In this document: in pieces, positions 42,793-51,901 of the stretch
Layout: every line of letters begins with the position of its first letter
Position numbering within the stretch: position 1 is the stretch's first letter
From: Paenibacillus athensensis
GTDB taxonomy: Bacteria > Bacillota > Bacilli > Paenibacillales > NBRC-103111
Assembly: GCF_004514475.2 (NCBI RefSeq)
Contig: NZ_MYFO02000010.1
Location: forward strand, 1-64,000
Direction of reading: 5' to 3'
Length of the DNA stretch: 64,000 nt
Position numbers and translations under genes: made by a program
The notes under the pieces: model-generated
Told to the model about the DNA's origin: nothing
The model's input: the letters and a program-made list of their open reading frames with translations, nothing else
Databases searched by the model: none

Positions 42793-42916
42793 ATCATTTT
42801 CCTCCTTATACTAGGGAAGTTCCGAATAAATTGAGCCAATTGAACATGTCCGTTAACCCTCAATTTTAGCCTCTCTTCGAAATAGGATATAGAAACGGAT
42901 CAGGGAGGTGATGAAT

Positions 42917-43294
42917 ATGCCTTTTACAACAGGTTTAATAACCAATACGAGGGATTTTGGTACAGCAGCTACCAACATTGTGATGAATACCAGAAACCTG
43001 GATCAATTTAACTCGGCGACGATCCTGGTTCAAGTGTTTGGCTCTGTCAATTCGGTTACGTTCAACCCGCTCTATCAAACCGCTTACGTGGTTGGTGCCA
43101 ATTCCAACGACGTTCGTGAGTTTTATATTTCCGGTAATGTCGCATACGAAGTGCAGATTGGGGTTACGAGCCTACAGCCTGCCAACGTGGTGCTGTCGGT
43201 ATTCGGAATTGATGCATTTGGAAATCTCGTTGCCAATCAACGCGTTCTACAGTCTGAGCTAACAACGATTACGGCTTTATCTCCAATACCGTAA
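42917..43294 (+). CDS. Small beta-rich protein of unknown function
   Basis: Protein of 125 residues without Cys, signal peptide or membrane helix. The Asn/Thr/Val-rich sequence (NTRNLDQFNSATILVQVFG, REFYISGNVAYEVQIGVTSL) suggests a single beta-sandwich. It resembles small uncharacterised domain proteins that sit beside surface or exosporium genes in Paenibacillus, but I cannot name a family with confidence. ATG 42917 follows GGGAGG by eight bases. It is divergent from the propeller gene and convergent with the GT4 gene. Confidence 0.7.
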   Translation: MPFTTGLITNTRDFGTAATNIVMNTRNLDQFNSATILVQVFGSVNSVTFNPLYQTAYVVGANSNDVREFYISGNVAYEVQIGVTSLQPANVVLSVFGIDAFGNLVANQRVLQSELTTITALSPIP

Positions 43295-43319
43295 AGGATG
43301 GTGGGAAGCCGCCTTCATG

Positions 43320-43368
43320 ATGTGAGTCGGTTCGGAACGGCTTGTGCTCAGCCGACTCGCATTGTTTC
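43320..43368. terminator. Probable bidirectional terminator between convergent genes
   Basis: GAGTCGG (43324-43330) / CCGACTC (43352-43358) with a 21-base loop and a T-rich 3' flank on the + strand. Confidence 0.5.
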
Positions 43369-43375
43369 ATTCGAT

Positions 43376-44446
43376 TCAGCCGGTTACGAGCTTGCGAAGC
43401 ATGGCTGTAAACTGATTTACGTATTTGCGGCAGGCAAACCTGGTTTGAATATACCGTTCACCGCGCTTGCGTAATTTGTTGCGCAGCGCTCTGTTGTTCA
43501 TGATCCGGTAAGCCAACTCTACGGCTTGATTAATATTCCCTCTGGAATAAAACATGCCGGTTTTATGAGGAATAATAAAATTTCGTACACCGTCGGAATC
43601 GGTTGAGAGCACAGGGCAATGGCATAGCATGGCTTCCGCCACGGCGTACCCGAAACCTTCCATCACGGAGGTCGAACATAAAAGACCGCCTGAATCTCCA
43701 ATTATTGAAAAGTAATCGGACATTTGCTCATGCGGCAGATAGGAATATCGGATCAGTTTATGCTCGAGCTGGAGTTCTTGAATTTTTTGCTCAAATTTTA
43801 ATTTCTCTTCAGGTTCGAACAGACTTTGATCACTAAACATCCATAACCTCAGATCGGGAATGCGATGTGAAAGCTGATGACCGATTTGAACAAAATCCAG
43901 CCAATTTTTGTTGGCTTCAATCCGCCCGACCCACGCCAGGATGGGATGGCTTTTAGGAGGATAACGACGATAGTGGAAGTGAGTGGAATCAACGGGGTTG
44001 TCAAAGCAAAAGAAGGGTTTGGCGGGAAATTCCTTTTTGGCTATATTTATCAGGTGAGAGGTTTTGGGTGACAATATGGCCGTCGCATGGGCGCAAACAC
44101 TTGGCTTCGCACGGTTGATGATGGAGTTGGCGGTCTGGAGATCCCCGAGTCCTTGCATCTCGTAGACGATGGGGCCTTGATATCCCCCTTCACGCAAGGA
44201 GGCCAGAAGTTCATAGTCGGTGCAAACGATGATGGCGTCGAATTGCTCTTTTTTAACGAATTGGGCAATACGGGTGAAATCAGAGCATATCAAAGTGGGG
44301 ATATGTTTACTATTAGGGAGCCCAAACCCGTTAAATTTATAGAGCAAATGGCAATCCACCCCATGCTCTATAAGAGCTTTACATCGAGTGCGGTTCAGGG
44401 TTTCCATCCCCCCGCTGGGATTATAGAATGTAAACAGGATTTTCAT
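43376..44446 (-). CDS. GT4 family glycosyltransferase
   Basis: Protein of 356 residues with the GT-B organisation: an N-terminal Rossmann domain (MKILFTFYNPSGGMETLNR) and a C-terminal donor domain with ILAWVGRIEANKNW and the EX7E-type motif MEGFGYAVAEAML. It is translationally coupled to the GT2 gene upstream (ATGA overlap, 44443-44446). Retaining GT4 enzymes add hexoses to glycans or proteins. Base use appears AT-richer than in the biosynthetic cluster. Confidence 0.88.
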   Translation of the reverse strand: MKILFTFYNPSGGMETLNRTRCKALIEHGVDCHLLYKFNGFGLPNSKHIPTLICSDFTRIAQFVKKEQFDAIIVCTDYELLASLREGGYQGPIVYEMQGLGDLQTANSIINRAKPSVCAHATAILSPKTSHLINIAKKEFPAKPFFCFDNPVDSTHFHYRRYPPKSHPILAWVGRIEANKNWLDFVQIGHQLSHRIPDLRLWMFSDQSLFEPEEKLKFEQKIQELQLEHKLIRYSYLPHEQMSDYFSIIGDSGGLLCSTSVMEGFGYAVAEAMLCHCPVLSTDSDGVRNFIIPHKTGMFYSRGNINQAVELAYRIMNNRALRNKLRKRGERYIQTRFACRKYVNQFTAMLRKLVTG

Positions 44447-45660
44447 GGGCCAATCCCCAAATCATTGTTGCGGCTGATCCATGCAGCAAGCAAGTGTTCG
44501 GTTCGGAAAAGCTCATCAAAGCAGGGGCTCCTCGTATCGGTGCGACAACGGAAGCCTACCAGACGCTCTGGCGTATAGTAATTGGCAACGAGATCACGAT
44601 CCGCATTCGTTAGCTCTTGAATCAGAATTTGCAAATCCGATGGTGCCTTGAAAAAACCTTGATGCAAGATATAGGTATAGGGAGTATGGATAAATTGCAG
44701 GGTAGCCAGAATCGCTTTTTGTGTGTCTATGCCCGGTAACCACTTAGGGGCCACCGTCGGGTGGGAGACCTGGGATATAGCATGAGTTACACTGCGATCA
44801 AGGGATTGATCGATTATATATACTTCATAGTTGCTGAAGGTTTGTTCGTACAGGTTGTCAAGCCGTTCGATCGTATCCGCCTGTATTTGGGATACGCTAT
44901 ACAGGATGGTGATTTGCGGGGGAATGCCGCGTCTTAAACGGGCTTGGTGTCTGGCTAAATGATAAGCGTAACGCCATTGACGATGCTTTTCTGCGGATTG
45001 CAGGGTAGCGGAAATACTATATTCCGAATTTACCCGGTAATCTACCAATTCAACCGGAATGTATTTGATTTCACATCGTTCAGTCAGTCGCAGCCAATAA
45101 TCGTAATCCTCGACCGGCTGCAAGCGATAACCGTCGATTTCCTTGGCATACCTGGATTTATACATAAATGAAACGCCTGTAATACAAGCGTCAAGCAGAT
45201 ATTCTTTGGGCTTCGCCTGGTACTGCCGCTGAATGGCAAGCTCTTGTTCGTTCAATAATGAATTTCCTTGACCGTCAATCGAACGAAAGGAACTGTAGAC
45301 CAGACCTAAATCTTCTCCTCCTGTCTTGAGTGCGTCCCGCAATAAGGCGACGAAATGAGAGGAATACGTATTGTCGCTAGAAACCCACGTCACATATAAA
45401 ATAGAGGGATCTTGAAACAGTATTTCAAAACCGCGATTTAGCGCTTCGGCCACACCCTTGTTGGTCTCATGAACGACAAACTCCACTCGGGGGTCTCCGG
45501 CTACAATCGATTGGCTCAATGCTAACATATCCTTGGCCCCGTCAATAACAATGACAAGACGAAACGTTTTATAAGACTGGGTTAAAACAGATCGAAGCGC
45601 AGCGGACAGATACTCCGGTTTTTGAATATAAACTGGCATCACAATTCCTACATCCGGCAC
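44443..45660 (-). CDS. GT2 family glycosyltransferase with C-terminal extension
   Basis: Protein of 405 residues. I chose GTG 45660 because the SD AAGGAG lies eight bases upstream of it; ATG 45666 and GTG 45669 sit on top of the SD. The N-terminal ~215 residues are a GT-A domain: VGIVMPVYIQKPEYLSAALRS, VIDGAKD, the Asp pair region WVSSDNTYS, and VEDYDYWLRL. The C-terminal ~180 residues look like a second, divergent GT2-like half (ITILYSVSQIQADTIERLDN...YEVYIIDQS) lacking clear catalytic residues. Together with the GT4 gene it could build a short glycan on a surface protein. Confidence 0.85.
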   Translation of the reverse strand: MPDVGIVMPVYIQKPEYLSAALRSVLTQSYKTFRLVIVIDGAKDMLALSQSIVAGDPRVEFVVHETNKGVAEALNRGFEILFQDPSILYVTWVSSDNTYSSHFVALLRDALKTGGEDLGLVYSSFRSIDGQGNSLLNEQELAIQRQYQAKPKEYLLDACITGVSFMYKSRYAKEIDGYRLQPVEDYDYWLRLTERCEIKYIPVELVDYRVNSEYSISATLQSAEKHRQWRYAYHLARHQARLRRGIPPQITILYSVSQIQADTIERLDNLYEQTFSNYEVYIIDQSLDRSVTHAISQVSHPTVAPKWLPGIDTQKAILATLQFIHTPYTYILHQGFFKAPSDLQILIQELTNADRDLVANYYTPERLVGFRCRTDTRSPCFDELFRTEHLLAAWISRNNDLGIGP

Positions 45661-45955
45661 GATCATCACTCCTTAGATTCGGGATGCTGTGTTCTAACAT
45701 TACAATGCATGGCATTATATGTATTTCTTGTGAAAATGGATTGGACGATGTTCATTGTCAGAGGAAGGGGAGCACACTTTTTAAACAGTCTGTGCGTACA
45801 TGTACCCCTGTCGGTCGGTGGCAGCTTGAGCGGACTCGCAGTTGGGAAGGAATCGTGATCATTCAAAGAGAATGCTATAAGCGAGGAAATGGCAGGAGCA
45901 CCGCCAGGATTTAGCGGGCGGATCGACTGTCCGAATGAAAAAGGAGAGACTGCTC
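45661..45955. other. Divergent intergenic region
   Basis: About 295 bases between the GT2 gene (-) and the XRE regulator (+). It must hold both promoters. I see no convincing -35/-10 pair, repeat or RNA element. Confidence 0.4.
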
Positions 45956-46789
45956 ATGCGCACAGAATTGGAACGGAGCAAGGAATTAGCTCATTTTCTG
46001 CAAACGCGTCGGGCGCGGTTAACACCGCAGCAGGTGGGACTTCCGCCGGGCTTGCGTCGGCGAACGCCAGGCTTACGTCGGGCCGAGGTTGCCCAACTGG
46101 CTGGCGTCAGCGTGGACTGGTACACCTGGCTGGAGCAGGGGCGGGACATTCAAGCGTCGCCGCAGGTGCTGGAAAGTCTGGTGCTGGCGTTGCGACTGGA
46201 TGAGAACGAGCGCAAGCATCTGTTTTTGCTCGCTTATGGCCATCTGCCTCCGGAGAGCAAGCCTGTGAGCCGCGAGGTGAGCCCGCTTTTGCAGACGCTG
46301 CTCGACCGGCAGGGAGATTGCCCGGCGTATGTGGTGAATACCCGCTGGGATATCGTGGCGTGGAACGAAGCTGCCCGTCGGGTATTTGGGGATTATGCAG
46401 CTATGACCGAGCGAGAGCGAAACTCGCTGTGGCGCTTTTTCACCGACCCGACGGTGCGCGGGCTGCTTGGCGGGCATTGGGAGGAGAACGCCCGGCGCAG
46501 GTTGGCGCAGTTTCGCGCCAGCTACGGCGGTCATATCGGCGATCCCTGGTGGAACACCATCCTCGACGAGCTATGCGCCGCGAGCGCCGAGTTCCGGCAA
46601 TGGTGGCCGGAGCATGACGTGCTGAATGTACCGGAGGGGCTGAAGGAGCTGCAGCATCCCGTAGCGGGTACGCTGGTGCTGGAGCATTTGACTTTTCAAG
46701 CGGTGGATGCGCCAGATTTGCAGATGACGATCAACCTGCCGCATGATGACGTGACCGCCGAGCGGCTCAAGCGCTTGAATCAGCGATAG
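45956..46789 (+). CDS. XRE family regulator with MmyB-like ligand-binding domain
   Basis: Protein of 277 residues. The N-terminal helix-turn-helix (LTPQQVGLPPGLRRRTPGLR, VAQLAGVSVDWYTWLEQGR) is followed from ~105 by an MmyB-type PAS-like domain (CPAYVVNTRWDIVAWN, GGHWEENARRRLAQFRASYG, WWPEHDVLN). ATG 45956 is preferred to 45935 because AAGGAG lies between them with correct spacing. MmyB-domain regulators of this kind are thought to bind fatty-acid-like ligands and often control neighbouring oxidoreductases; no obvious target operon is adjacent here. Confidence 0.9.
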   Translation: MRTELERSKELAHFLQTRRARLTPQQVGLPPGLRRRTPGLRRAEVAQLAGVSVDWYTWLEQGRDIQASPQVLESLVLALRLDENERKHLFLLAYGHLPPESKPVSREVSPLLQTLLDRQGDCPAYVVNTRWDIVAWNEAARRVFGDYAAMTERERNSLWRFFTDPTVRGLLGGHWEENARRRLAQFRASYGGHIGDPWWNTILDELCAASAEFRQWWPEHDVLNVPEGLKELQHPVAGTLVLEHLTFQAVDAPDLQMTINLPHDDVTAERLKRLNQR

Positions 46790-46977
46790 GTGGACCAGAG
46801 ACGGCGGGGTCAAACACCGCTTCTGACGATGTGGAAACTCCTGCCATCCTCGCTCGTCTTGTGCATTTTGTAAAACGTTTTCGTGATTTTCTCCAAACTC
46901 GTATCCCGCCCCTTTCGCGATGCATCGGCTGGTGATACGATGAGAACGAAGCGACTAACCAACAGGGAGGAACCACC

Positions 46978-48786
46978 GTGCCGCAATATCGGAATTTGGA
47001 CATCGCCTTGTATTTTACAACCCGCTGCATCGCCAGCATCGCCTCTATGGAAGCGTTGGCAGCAAGTATGGATTTTTTCGCGAGACATATGCACATTGCC
47101 AAGGTATATCTGGAGACGCACCGCGATGATATGGACGTAGCGCCGGAGCGGATGGAGGAGCTCAAGCACTTTTTTGCATCGCGTGGCATTGCGACTGCCG
47201 GGGCGATTACGACGACGGTGATGCAGACAGTCAGGAACAAGCCGCTGATCGATGAAACCGGCGTGTTCGGCTGCGGCGGCACAATTCTGAACGAGCAAGC
47301 CAAGCCGCAAGCGGCGTATGGCACCAAGGTTACTTGGTCCACGCTGTGTTATACCAATCCGGCGCATCGCGGGCTGCTGCAGCAGGTGGCGGAATATTCG
47401 GCTTCGCTGTTTGACGAAGTGATCATCGACGATTTTTATTTTACAAGCTGCACGTGTCCGGCCTGCATCGAAGCCAAAGGGGAGCGAAGCTGGGAGCAAT
47501 TCCGACTGGAGCTGATGGCCGAGGTATCGGAGAACGTCGTGATTGCTCCGGCCAAAGCAGTCAACCCCGATGTCAAGCTGGTCATCAAATATCCGAACTG
47601 GTATGAGGCGTATCAGGAAACAGGCTATAATCCACAGGTGCAGTCTCCGCTGTTCGACGGCATCTATACGGGGACGGAAACGCGCGATACGAACCGCTCG
47701 GCGCAGCATTTGCCGCGTTACGGCAGCTATTCGCTGATGCGCTGGATGGAGCATGTCAAGCCGGGCGAGAATGGCGGCGGCTGGATTGATCCGTGGCAGG
47801 GCATCCATAATTTAAGCCATTATTTGGAGCAGGCCCAGCTGACCTTTTTTGGAAAAGGCCGTGAGCTGACGTTGTTTTGCTACAGCTGGCTGCTGGAGCA
47901 AATTTTCATACCGGCGCTTGGCTTCGAGCTCGGACGGCTGGATCCGCTGCTCAGCGAGCTGGGGGAGCCGACGGGCATTCCCGTCTATGAGCCGTTCAAC
48001 GCACAGGGCGAAGACCATCTGTACGATTACCTCGGCATGATCGGATTGGCGCTCGACCCGACGCCGCATTTCCCCGAGACGGACAAGCTGATCCTGCTGA
48101 CGCAAAACAGCGCACAAGACGAGCAACTGGTTGCCAAGCTCAAGGCCCATTTGCTGGACGGCGGCGATGCGTGCATCACGACCGGACTGCTCAAAGCGCT
48201 GCAGGGCAAAGGCATCGAAGAATTTACGACGGCGCGTTATACGGACAAAAAGGTGCTTACCCGCGATTACGCCATCGGCGGCTACGGCTCGCCTTCGATC
48301 TATAACGGCTATTTCAGCGGAAAAGACGACGTGCTGCTGCCCGTGATCGATTACAAAAACAACGCTGGCGAACCGCTTGTGCTTGCCCGCAAAACCGACA
48401 ACAATTTTCCGCTGCTGCTGCGGAATTTGTATGGCCGGGGTACGCTGTATGTGCTGACGGTTCCCGATGATTTCGCCGATGTATACAGCTATCCGGCCGA
48501 AGTGCTGTCGACGATCCGCCAATACTTGTTGAGCGGCTGCGGTATTTACATGGATGGACCGGCGAAAATCAGCATGTTCCTCTACGACAACGATACGTTC
48601 ATTGTGTCGTCCTTTCTTGATTTCCCGAGCAATGTCCGACTGCGCGCGGACGGCGCCGATCGGACGCTAACCGATGTACGCACAGGCGAGACGATTCCGG
48701 CGCTGCTGCGCAAGCCTGGAGAAACGGTATTCGAGCTGGAGGTGCAGCCGGTGTTGTATCGGGTGCTGCGGCTGGGGCGGGAGTAA
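46978..48786 (+). CDS. Uncharacterised protein, possibly glycoside-hydrolase-like TIM barrel
   Basis: Family not recognised. Protein of 602 residues, GTG start nine bases after GGGAGG, no signal peptide. The N-terminal ~350 residues read like an alpha/beta barrel: KVYLETHRDDMD, VTWSTLCYTNP, SLFDEVIIDDFYFTSC followed by a CxxC (SCTCPAC), and KLVIKYPNWYEAY. The DEVIIDDFYF stretch resembles the acid-rich strand end of GH-like families. A middle region (~375-520) looks like a glutamine-amidotransferase-like or GH42-type beta/alpha domain (LLTQNSAQDEQLVAKLKAHLLDGG), and a small beta-sandwich closes the protein. A cytosolic carbohydrate-active enzyme is the best guess. Confidence 0.65.
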   Translation: MPQYRNLDIALYFTTRCIASIASMEALAASMDFFARHMHIAKVYLETHRDDMDVAPERMEELKHFFASRGIATAGAITTTVMQTVRNKPLIDETGVFGCGGTILNEQAKPQAAYGTKVTWSTLCYTNPAHRGLLQQVAEYSASLFDEVIIDDFYFTSCTCPACIEAKGERSWEQFRLELMAEVSENVVIAPAKAVNPDVKLVIKYPNWYEAYQETGYNPQVQSPLFDGIYTGTETRDTNRSAQHLPRYGSYSLMRWMEHVKPGENGGGWIDPWQGIHNLSHYLEQAQLTFFGKGRELTLFCYSWLLEQIFIPALGFELGRLDPLLSELGEPTGIPVYEPFNAQGEDHLYDYLGMIGLALDPTPHFPETDKLILLTQNSAQDEQLVAKLKAHLLDGGDACITTGLLKALQGKGIEEFTTARYTDKKVLTRDYAIGGYGSPSIYNGYFSGKDDVLLPVIDYKNNAGEPLVLARKTDNNFPLLLRNLYGRGTLYVLTVPDDFADVYSYPAEVLSTIRQYLLSGCGIYMDGPAKISMFLYDNDTFIVSSFLDFPSNVRLRADGADRTLTDVRTGETIPALLRKPGETVFELEVQPVLYRVLRLGRE

Positions 48787-49196
48787 ATTTGCGCAAGGCC
48801 TGGATCGCTATAAATGGAGCGTACATACAGGGGAAAGCTGAGGATAGGACCTCCAGCTTGCAAGGGTCTGGAGCGGAGATTGATTCGCTTGGCCTTCCGT
48901 GAATGGAAGCCGTTATCTTTATGACGTTACTGCATCATGACATCATTTGACAGATAACGCGCAGAGGACTATCATAGTAGTCATTGAAAACTTCAATTAG
49001 AAAAAGACCATGCACCGGACGGCCGGAGATGTATCCCTCAAGGATTCGTTTCCGGCTGTTTGCGTAGGCGCCATACAAACAAGCGGCTGGTTGGTCAGTC
49101 GCCGTATGGCCGGCATCGCGCTTGGGGAGCAGCGCGTCGGTGCGGAAAAGAAAAGCGCCGGTCCGCAGGCCGTGCAGCATGCAGGAGGGGAAGCGC
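48787..49196. other. Intergenic stretch without recognised elements
   Basis: About 410 bases between the unknown protein and the dehydrogenase. ORFs here overlap the next gene in other frames and lack SDs. I see no terminator with a T tract and no RNA element. Confidence 0.4.
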
Positions 49197-50165
49197 ATGA
49201 AACCGCGCATTTTTGTAACAAGGCCGGTACCGGCCGAAGTGGAGAGCTATTTGCAGGAGCATTGCGAATGCGATTTCTGGGGGCAGGAGGAGCCGGTCCC
49301 GCGTCAGATGCTGCTGGAGCGTACGGCTGACGTTCAGGGGCTGCTGACAGCCGGCGGCAAAATCGATGCCGAGCTGTTTGATCACGCCAAGCAATTGCGT
49401 GTCGTCAGCAGCCTCAGCGTCGGCTACAATCATTACGATCTACCGGCGATGAAGCAGCGCGGCATTATCGGCACGCATACGCCGTACGTGCTTGACGAAT
49501 CGGTAGCCGATCTCGTGCTGGCGCTGATGCTTGGCACTGCCCGCCGTGTCGTGGAGCTTGACCGCTATGTGCGCGAGGGCCGCTGGCAGCGCGGCGATAA
49601 CGAGGTGCTGTACGGGTTTGACGTCCATCACGCCACCGTAGGCATCATCGGGCTTGGCCGGATCGGCGAAGCGATTGCCCGCAGAGCGCGGTTCGGATTC
49701 GCGATGAACGTGCTTTATCACAATCGCAGCCGCAAGCCGCAGGCGGAGGAGGAGTTGGGCGCAGCGTACCGCACGCTCGACGAGCTGCTGGCCGAATCGG
49801 ATTACGTTGTGCTGATGACGCCGCTGACGCCGGAAACGAAGCAGCTGATCGGACGGCGCGAGCTGGCGCTGATGAAGCCGTCGGCGATTTTTATCAACGT
49901 ATCGCGCGGGCAAAACGTCGACGAAGCCGCCTTGCTCGAAGCGCTGCAAACCGGAGCCATTCGCGCGGCAGGACTCGACGTCTTCGACCGCGAGCCGATC
50001 GGCGCGGAGCATCCGCTGCTCCAGCTCCCGAACGTCATTGCGCTGCCGCATATCGGCTCGGCGACGGCGAAAACGCGCTTCGATATGGCGATGTTGGCTG
50101 CACAAAATCTGGTTGCCGGACTGGAAGGCCGCACGCCGCCGAATGTGGTGCAGGAGCTGCAATAG
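49197..50165 (+). CDS. D-isomer-specific 2-hydroxyacid dehydrogenase (glyoxylate/hydroxypyruvate reductase type)
   Basis: Protein of 322 residues, family-typical length. The ATG at 49197 follows AGGAGGGG. Substrate domain halves flank an NAD(P)-binding Rossmann fold with VGIIGLGRIGEAIARR. Catalytic residues are seen as Arg in NVSRGQNVDEAAL, Glu in FDREPIG and His in LPHIGSATAKTR. It most resembles GhrB/gluconate 2-dehydrogenase-like enzymes that reduce glyoxylate, hydroxypyruvate or 2-ketogluconate. Monocistronic; convergent with thrC. Confidence 0.9.
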   Translation: MKPRIFVTRPVPAEVESYLQEHCECDFWGQEEPVPRQMLLERTADVQGLLTAGGKIDAELFDHAKQLRVVSSLSVGYNHYDLPAMKQRGIIGTHTPYVLDESVADLVLALMLGTARRVVELDRYVREGRWQRGDNEVLYGFDVHHATVGIIGLGRIGEAIARRARFGFAMNVLYHNRSRKPQAEEELGAAYRTLDELLAESDYVVLMTPLTPETKQLIGRRELALMKPSAIFINVSRGQNVDEAALLEALQTGAIRAAGLDVFDREPIGAEHPLLQLPNVIALPHIGSATAKTRFDMAMLAAQNLVAGLEGRTPPNVVQELQ

Positions 50166-50565
50166 TCAGGCCTTTCTTTTCATAAAAAGTGCTGATCGGC
50201 GGTACGCCGGTTGCTCGTTTGCTTTGCACTAGTTGTAGATTCGTATGCGGCAGCGCATTTCGGTTCCCTGCATAAACGGCTGTTGCTGCTGTGTGCGTCC
50301 GCATCGCCAGGCTGATCTCGTACAATGAAGCTGCAGGCAGCACAGGGGCATGTCCCTGAGACTGAAAAAACGAACCTCCATCACGACCCGCAGGGCGAAG
50401 ATGGAGGTTTATTCTGTTTGGCTGAAGCGCTGCGGAGCTTGATCTGCCTCTGCGGATTCGTCGAGTTGGAAGTGGGGGCGGGGGGATTCGGGATGAGCAG
50501 ACTGTGGAAGGCAAACCGTGCTAAGCAGCTGGAGTAAACCGTGCAGATTGAGCACGGTCAGCGGC
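50166..50565. other. Intergenic region between convergent genes
   Basis: Holds the terminator at 50364-50409 and, next to the thrC stop, a nested hairpin with ACCGTGC/GCACGGT at its core and outer arms GCTAAGC/GCTTAGC (about 50519-50574). Otherwise nothing recognised. Confidence 0.5.
50364..50409 (-). terminator. Terminator, mainly for thrC
   Basis: AACCTCCATC / GATGGAGGTT perfect 10-bp stem (50373-50382, 50400-50409). Read on the minus strand it ends in CGTTTTTTC; the + strand tail (TATTCTGTTT) is weaker. Confidence 0.7.
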
Positions 50566-51798
50566 TTAGCTGCCGCGCAGCCGCACGTAGTCGGCGTAGC
50601 TGCGAATCAGCGGCGCTTCGCCGCTGGAAGCGGGCAGCGCGTATTTCAGCGCATGCGAGGTATTAAACAGGACGACCGTATCGTCCTGCCGAATCCAGCC
50701 GCTGTCGCACAGCTCCAGCAGGCCGGCCCACGTCGCCGCGCCCTCCGGCGACGCGGAAACCCCAAGAGCGCCCAAGCTGCGCTGCGCCCGGGCAATCGCG
50801 TCGCGAGACACCGCGACGGCGGTTCCCCCGCTGTGTCGCAAGCAGTCGGCGACCAGCGGCAAATCGGGCGGGCTAGGCACGCGCATGCCCGTCGGACTGG
50901 CGCCGCCCGGCTGCGTCGCTGAGCCCCCGCGAGCAGCCATGCCCTCGGCCCTCGCCCCGATCAGCGCCTCCACCAGCGGCGTGCAGCCGGCCTCCTGCAC
51001 GCTCACCAGACGCGGCAGCGGGCCGCTGACCCAGCCCATCGCCTGCAGCTCGCGGAACGCCTTCCACATCCCGACAATGCCCGACCCGCCCCCTGTCGGG
51101 TAGACAATCACGCTGGGCAGCTGCCAGCCAAACTGCTCGGCAAGCTCCAGTCCCATCGTCTTTTTGCCCTCGACGCGCCCCGGCTCGCGCATCGTGCCGA
51201 CATTCACCCAGCCTTCGGCCGCCTTGCCGGCTTCGATAATCGCTCCGGCGTCATGAATCAAGCCGTCGACGACATACGTGTCCGCTCCGTACATGACGCT
51301 TTCCCGCACGATCAGCGCCGGGCAATCCTGCGGAATAAACACGCTGGCGCGAATGCCGGCAAAAGCCGCGTAAGCAGCCAGCGCTCCGGCCGCGTTGCCG
51401 TTTGAAGGCACGGCGGCCCGCAACGCCCCGGCTTCCTTGAGCAGCGACACGGCCACCGAGAAGCCCCGGGCCTTGAAGCTGCCGGTCGGGTTCTGCTCCT
51501 CGCGTTTGACCCACAGCTGTCCGAGCGGCAGCGTCCGTTCGGCAGCCGCGAGCCGGACAAGCGGCGTCCAGCCTTCGCCCAGCGACACAATTGCCGAATC
51601 GTCCGTCACCGGCAGCCACTCCCGATAGCGCCACATCGATGTGACTCGTCTGCCGAGCGCTTCTTTGCTTACCTTTGCGGCCAATGCCTCGAGATCGTAT
51701 TCAACGAGCAGCGTTCCGCCGCACGCGCATTTCATCGACGTATAACGGAAAGGGTATCGCTTGGAGCACCGCGCGCAAAGCAGCTCGAAATGTTTCAT
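50566..51798 (-). CDS. thrC: Threonine synthase
   Basis: PLP enzyme of 410 residues (fold type II) that converts O-phosphohomoserine to threonine. It has an N-terminal four-cysteine knuckle (C8, C11, C24, C26), the PLP lysine K109 in NPTGSFKARG, the SNGNAAGALAAYAA asparagine loop and the TGGGSGIVG phosphate-binding loop. SD AGGAGG precedes the ATG. The N-terminal Cys pattern is typical of one branch of threonine synthases. A related PLP lyase of unknown specificity cannot be fully excluded, since hom and thrB are not adjacent. Confidence 0.82.
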   Translation of the reverse strand: MKHFELLCARCSKRYPFRYTSMKCACGGTLLVEYDLEALAAKVSKEALGRRVTSMWRYREWLPVTDDSAIVSLGEGWTPLVRLAAAERTLPLGQLWVKREEQNPTGSFKARGFSVAVSLLKEAGALRAAVPSNGNAAGALAAYAAFAGIRASVFIPQDCPALIVRESVMYGADTYVVDGLIHDAGAIIEAGKAAEGWVNVGTMREPGRVEGKKTMGLELAEQFGWQLPSVIVYPTGGGSGIVGMWKAFRELQAMGWVSGPLPRLVSVQEAGCTPLVEALIGARAEGMAARGGSATQPGGASPTGMRVPSPPDLPLVADCLRHSGGTAVAVSRDAIARAQRSLGALGVSASPEGAATWAGLLELCDSGWIRQDDTVVLFNTSHALKYALPASSGEAPLIRSYADYVRLRGS

Positions 51799-51848
51799 AG
51801 GTCAGCCTCCTGTCGTCAGATCAACTCACCCTTTAAGCTTATGTACAA

Positions 51849-51876
51849 CAAAAAGGACGGGAGGCGGCTCCCGTCC
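51849..51876 (-). terminator. Terminator of the panD-yheC/D unit
   Basis: GGACGGGA / TCCCGTCC stem with a six-base loop; on the minus strand a TTTTTG tail follows. Confidence 0.85.
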
Positions 51877-51901
51877 AACCGTGCTATTTTTAATCGCGTC
51901 T

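Noticed and set aside
46870-46883. cre-like palindrome around AAAACGTTTT before the 602-residue protein
   Set aside because: The flanking bases are off register for the CcpA consensus; the core palindrome alone is weak evidence.
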